Assembly: GCA_022824585.1 (NCBI GenBank)
Contig: JAJDZN010000118.1
Span: 1-37,183 of the forward strand
DNA from: Bryobacterales bacterium
GTDB lineage: Bacteria; Acidobacteriota; Terriglobia; Bryobacterales; UBA6623
Reading direction: 5' to 3'
DNA length: 37,183 bases
Shown here: positions 34,912 through 37,183 of the stretch, one piece after another
Layout of the letters: the number at the start of each line of letters is the position of its first letter
Position numbering within the stretch: the stretch's first letter is position 1
Program-made: the position numbers and the translations under genes
Notes under the pieces: model-generated
Seen by the model: the letters and a program-made list of their open reading frames with translations, nothing else
Database searches by the model: none
What the model was told of the DNA's origin: nothing

Positions 34912-35263
34912 GAGGCGCTGTGCCGATTAGCCGTTGGGGCCACTTACCGGTCTAGAGCCGTTCTCGGTGGATGGGCTCTGCATACTTCTGCACCGCAGAC
35001 CAATGCTTGGATGAGCCCAGTGCCGAAGTCTCCGATGGGTAGCGGCATTGCGGCGGCACCGGGAGTATAGACGTAGGCCTTCGCTGACGTCGGCACAGTG
35101 ACGAGAGCTCCCGTCCAAGCCCATGTTCCAGACCTCCCGTTTCGGTAAGTGCAGGCCCAAGATCGAGCTGGGTCTAGCGCGGAAGCAGAGGGTAGATGAG
35201 ATCCCTGCTGACCCTGAGGACTTGCGCTTGCGCGCAAGCAGGCTTACGGGGCTATAAACGGTG
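34912..35263. other. Gene-poor stretch between POT gene and hicA
   Basis: No recognised gene. A minus-strand open frame of 97 codons (34944-35237) has a protein-like middle (TGALVTVPTSAKAYVYTPG) but no family, no ribosome-binding site and no start support. It could be a decayed gene. A 14-base palindrome lies at its right end. Confidence 0.4.
35226..35239. repeat. Perfect 14-bp palindrome downstream of hicA
   Basis: GCTTGCGCGCAAGC is its own reverse complement. It lies 25 bases past the hicA stop on the minus strand. It has no T-run; it may be a protein-binding site or a chance palindrome. Confidence 0.4.
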
Positions 35264-35512
35264 TCAGCCGTTTCTCCTCTTGCGCGATTTCGCAGATTGG
35301 CGGGTGTACTCTACAAGCTCACTGTGGGACATCCCGATTGTTCGTGCTACGGACTTGACAATATCTTCTTTGAGGTCGTTCCTCATCGGGATCACTACTG
35401 CCCGCAGCGCCCCCTCTTTGACCATAATGTAGTGACTTCCTCGATGTCGTTCGAACCGGAATCCTCTAGCTTCGGCTAATGTCTTGATTTCGCTCCACTT
35501 AAACGGTCGCAT
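35264..35512 (-). CDS. hicA: HicA-type mRNA interferase toxin
   Basis: HicA cleaves mRNA independently of the ribosome and is blocked by HicB. The 82-aa protein has the dsRBD-like fold and active site: RGFRFERHRGSHYIM with H27 following Gly25-Ser26, then VVIPMRNDLKEDIVKSVART. The basic C-terminus KSRKRRNG suits RNA binding. Its ATG lies inside the last codons of hicB (14-base overlap), the usual antitoxin-first order. Confidence 0.88.
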   Translation of the reverse strand: MRPFKWSEIKTLAEARGFRFERHRGSHYIMVKEGALRAVVIPMRNDLKEDIVKSVARTIGMSHSELVEYTRQSAKSRKRRNG

Positions 35513-35888
35513 ACTGATATTGGCTGTCCCCTATGACCATAGATGAGATAAACCCTTCCACAAATTGATTCCCTTTGGCCGCGCGGAACTCGATTGGCTT
35601 GCTGTTGTCTATACTTGGTGCCTCGGCAGGAAGCGTTTGAACGACGTTGTCTGCATTCTCCGGAGCCAGGCCAGTCTCAGAACGCTTGAAGCCACACTCT
35701 TGCAGTGCTTCGTGAAGAACTCCCCGGCTAATGCAGGACTCGAACCAGAGACTGACTGCTTCGCTAAGGCCGGAGAGGGCTCCGGTCTTGGTATCAGACT
35801 GCGTGGCGACGTCGATGGCCGGGCATACAGCTATCCAAGCCCGCCCGTCTCGTCGGTACTTGATGAACAGTTTGATCTTGACATCCAT
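35499..35888 (-). CDS. hicB: HicB-type antitoxin
   Basis: HicB neutralises HicA and autoregulates the pair. The 129-aa protein has the N-terminal degenerate RNase-H-like domain: IKYRRDGRAWIAVCPAIDVA, then TKTGALSGLSEAVSLWFESC. The C-terminal half (about 75-129) is Ala/Glu/Asn-rich and shows no recognisable helix-turn-helix or ribbon-helix-helix, so DNA binding may differ from classical HicB. The surroundings have lower GC than the rest of the window (28 of 60 bases at 35521-35580). A nested inverted repeat lies upstream of the start. Confidence 0.78.
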   Translation of the reverse strand: MDVKIKLFIKYRRDGRAWIAVCPAIDVATQSDTKTGALSGLSEAVSLWFESCISRGVLHEALQECGFKRSETGLAPENADNVVQTLPAEAPSIDNSKPIEFRAAKGNQFVEGFISSMVIGDSQYQYATV

Positions 35889-35909
35889 GTGCCGTGGTGC
35901 CTGGCTACC

Positions 35910-35940
35910 GACCGGTTATGTCCCGAAATATTCGGACCGG
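35910..35940. promoter_or_regulatory. Nested inverted repeats, candidate HicBA operator
   Basis: CCGAA-ATA-TTCGG (35923-35935) is a perfect 5-bp inverted repeat, enclosed by a second pair, CCGGT (35912-35916) and ACCGG (35936-35940). It lies 35 bases upstream of the hicB ATG, where an autorepression site is expected. Confidence 0.4.
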
Positions 35941-36102
35941 GGTTGTGTTACGCATGATTGTTGACTATTCCTTCCGTAGCAGCTGGGTGATGCACATTTG
36001 CTACGCCCAGCATAGGGCTCATTTATGACCACTGTCAAGGTAATTCCCATCGATCCAACGGTTGCTTGCACCCGGGAGGCTGGGCCTAGGCTGAGCGCGG
36101 GC

Positions 36103-36222
36103 ATGGCAGGGCGCAGGTACCGCAGGGGCATCTCGCTGGTCGACCTAATGCGGACGTTCCCGGACGAAATAGGTCCGGCCGGACTGCTCACCTCCGCCTC
36201 TGGGCTACTTTTCTTGAGTTAG
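36103..36222 (+). pseudogene. IS1595-family (ISXO2-like) transposase, N-terminal remnant
   Basis: The reading MAGRRYRRGISLVDLMRTFP followed by DE matches the N-terminus of ISXO2-like IS1595 transposases (GISLxxLxxxFPD before the AxxWFexxRWPdG block). The similarity stops after the Glu, and the frame reaches a stop at 36220 without the zinc ribbon or DDE domain. An in-frame ATG at 36025 precedes it. The remnant marks an old insertion, now deleted. No terminal repeats were identified. Confidence 0.55.
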
Positions 36223-36512
36223 AAACGACGGCTGCGAATCCGATTCCAGCCTCTACACTAAAATGGCTGCACTTTGGCCCGACGCGTGGACTTACGCTCA
36301 CTTCCGTAGCGGCCAGATCCTGACAATCGGCAGGATTCGTTGGTTCCCTTCTCAGTGTTGTTCGCTCCATCGTCTCAGCCGAAGGGATCAGAGGCACTGA
36401 CGTTGGCGAAATCTGCATGCAGAGGGGGCGCGGTGACTTGGGTTCCGGCCGCCAAATTCCTCAGGGTTCCAAATGGCCGCAAGTGCCTAGATTCATTCAG
36501 GAGAACAGTCCA
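36223..36512. other. Spacer before the S9 peptidase gene
   Basis: No recognised gene. A short plus-strand frame from the ATG near 36263 and a minus-strand frame 36188-36418 both lack family features. The region probably mixes decayed insertion sequence and the promoter of the peptidase gene. Confidence 0.4.
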
Positions 36513-37043
36513 ATGGAATATGCTCGCATCGGCATCACAGCCTTGATCGTCGGGATGGCATTCACGTTCGCATCTTGCACGGAACCGACCGCGGACGGCC
36601 CAATTCCGCGCCACGACGCCAGGACGTTCTTCGAGACCACCGCGATCGCCGGCAATTCCTTCTCACACGACGAGGAGCGAATCTTGATCTCGACCGATGC
36701 CACCGGAGTCTTCAACGCCTACAGCCAGCCGTTTGACGGGGGGCCTCCCCAACAGCTGACCGATTCGGAGAGCGACTCGATATTTGCTCTCAGCTGGTTT
36801 CCGAACGATGACCGGTTTCTCTATACGGCCGATCAGGGCGGAAACGAACTGAATCACGTTTTCGTGCGCGAGACCGACGGCTCTGTCCGGGATCTGACCC
36901 CCGGCGATGAGCTAAAGGCGATCTTTGGCGGTTGGAGCGGTGATCGGAATTCATTCTGGGTCCTTACTAACGAGCGTGACCCTCGCTATTTCGACCTGTA
37001 CCGGTACGGGGTCGACAGCTATGAGCGAGAGCTCGTCATGAAA
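36513..37043 (+). pseudogene. S9-family peptidase lipoprotein, interrupted by a group II intron
   Basis: The ATG at 36513 has AGGAG 9 bases upstream. The 177 codons before the break encode a lipoprotein signal (MEYARIGITALIVGMAFTFA then SC, with lipobox FASC). Beta-propeller sequence typical of prolyl-oligopeptidase-type S9 enzymes follows: RILISTDATGVFNAYSQPFD, FALSWFPNDDRFLYTADQGG, NELNHVFVRETDG and FGGWSGDRNSFWVLTNERDP. After YERELVMK (Lys177) the match ends abruptly at the group II intron boundary; the frame continues open but encodes intron sequence. The catalytic hydrolase domain is not reached. Because the intron is antisense it cannot be spliced from this mRNA, so the gene is probably inactive. 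Confidence 0.8.
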
Positions 37044-37083
37044 ATCGGGATAGGGGGAAGCCTCGCGGCTCCACCCCTCCCAC

Positions 37084-37115
37084 ACCACCGTACATACGGG
37101 TCCGTATACGGCGGT
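37084..37115 (-). ncRNA. Group II intron domain V hairpin
   Basis: ACCGCCGTA pairs with TACGGTGGT (one G-U), then a 2-base bulge (TG), then TACG/CGTA closing a GACC loop. This is the characteristic domain V with its two-base bulge and a CGC-type catalytic triad in the lower stem. It is the ribozyme core. Confidence 0.8.
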
Positions 37116-37131
37116 TCGAACGGTTCCTCTG

Positions 37132-37183
37132 TTATCGAACATAGAGGCGTGGCAGGCCCAGTTTGGCGAAGTAGGCGTTCGGT
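37132..37183 (-). CDS. ltrA: Group II intron reverse transcriptase/maturase, last 17 codons
   Basis: The minus-strand reading PNAYFAKLGLPRLYVR ends at a TAA (37134-37132). PNAYFAxxGL is the usual C-terminus of intron-encoded RT/maturases, and domain V follows 16 bases later. The body of the gene is beyond the window edge. Confidence 0.75.
   Translation of the reverse strand, partial: PNAYFAKLGLPRLYVR

Larger units (their letters stand above)
37044..37183 (-). mobile_element. Group II intron, 3' end (runs off window)
   Basis: On the minus strand the sequence passes from the end of a reverse-transcriptase ORF through domain V and domain VI to a 3' boundary ...TATCCCGAT at 37044. Domain VI has a GCGA-capped stem (AGCC/GGCT) and a bulged A eight bases from the 3' end, the expected branch point. 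Translation of the segment after the RT stop gives EPPYTDPYVRWCGRG, the familiar spurious peptide behind group II intron RTs. The 5' part lies beyond 37183. It is inserted in the S9 peptidase gene in antisense orientation. Confidence 0.85.

Noticed and set aside
34944..35237. 97-codon minus-strand frame between the POT gene and hicA
   Set aside because: No start signal or recognised family; kept only as a note on a gene-poor stretch.
1..37183. CRISPR array or prophage
   Set aside because: No regularly spaced direct repeats, integrase, capsid, terminase or tail genes were found.
37044..37183. Continuation of the S9 peptidase reading frame to the window edge
   Set aside because: The frame stays open but the sequence is group II intron 3' end; the encoded residues (GGSLAAPPLPHHRTYGSVYG) do not fit the propeller.

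Overview
The window is a 37 kb piece of a GC-rich bacterial chromosome. It is mostly single-copy housekeeping genes interleaved with transport and catabolic genes, and its right-hand 2.3 kb is disturbed by mobile elements. Several traits point to Acidobacteriota, Solibacteres/Bryobacterales type: a secreted TAT-exported enolase-superfamily enzyme, a sulfatase next to a sodium:solute symporter and a sorbosone-dehydrogenase-like enzyme, several secreted TPR proteins, MacB/FtsX-type ABC permeases, and frequent GTG/TTG starts. This is inference from gene content; no rRNA is present to settle it.

Left part (1-6.2 kb, mostly minus strand): the start of tuf (EF-Tu) preceded by tRNA-Tyr(GUA); an exported mandelate-racemase-type enzyme; a MoxR AAA+ ATPase coupled to a membrane protein with a long acidic tail; a divergent TPR lipoprotein-like gene; and a Phd/PIN (VapBC-type) toxin-antitoxin pair. 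From 6.5 to 10.9 kb is a three-gene plus-strand efflux operon (ABC ATPase, double-FtsX permease, HlyD-type adaptor). It is followed by a two-gene serine-biosynthesis unit, a class V aminotransferase overlapping serA. rpmB (L28) and a secreted HNH nuclease with an excalibur domain lie on the minus strand.

Middle part (15.7-23 kb, minus strand): a run reading one-TM small protein, SSS symporter, sulfatase, sorbosone-dehydrogenase-like propeller, HEAT protein and Fsr-type MFS exporter. The first three overlap by 1-4 bases, so they are probably one transcript handling a sulfated or sugar-like organic substrate (inference). A secreted TPR gene lies upstream. rsmA and tig-clpP diverge at 23.8 kb. 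A quinone-oxidoreductase-like gene, an ilvE/M50-protease pair, polA, a MaoC-like hydratase, an MFS exporter and a POT peptide transporter follow to 34.9 kb.

Right end (34.9-37.18 kb): an accessory zone with lower GC, a HicBA toxin-antitoxin pair, the N-terminal stub of an IS1595-family transposase, and an S9-peptidase lipoprotein gene. That gene is cut at codon 177 by the 3' end of a group II intron lying on the opposite strand; domain V, domain VI with its branch-point A, and the last 17 codons of the intron reverse transcriptase are visible.

The most interesting cross-cutting signal is a TACNNT box exactly 7 nt (9 nt for polA) upstream of five ATG starts that lack a Shine-Dalgarno sequence (qor, rsmA, maoC, the sorbosone-dehydrogenase-like gene and polA). 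This suggests leaderless transcripts.
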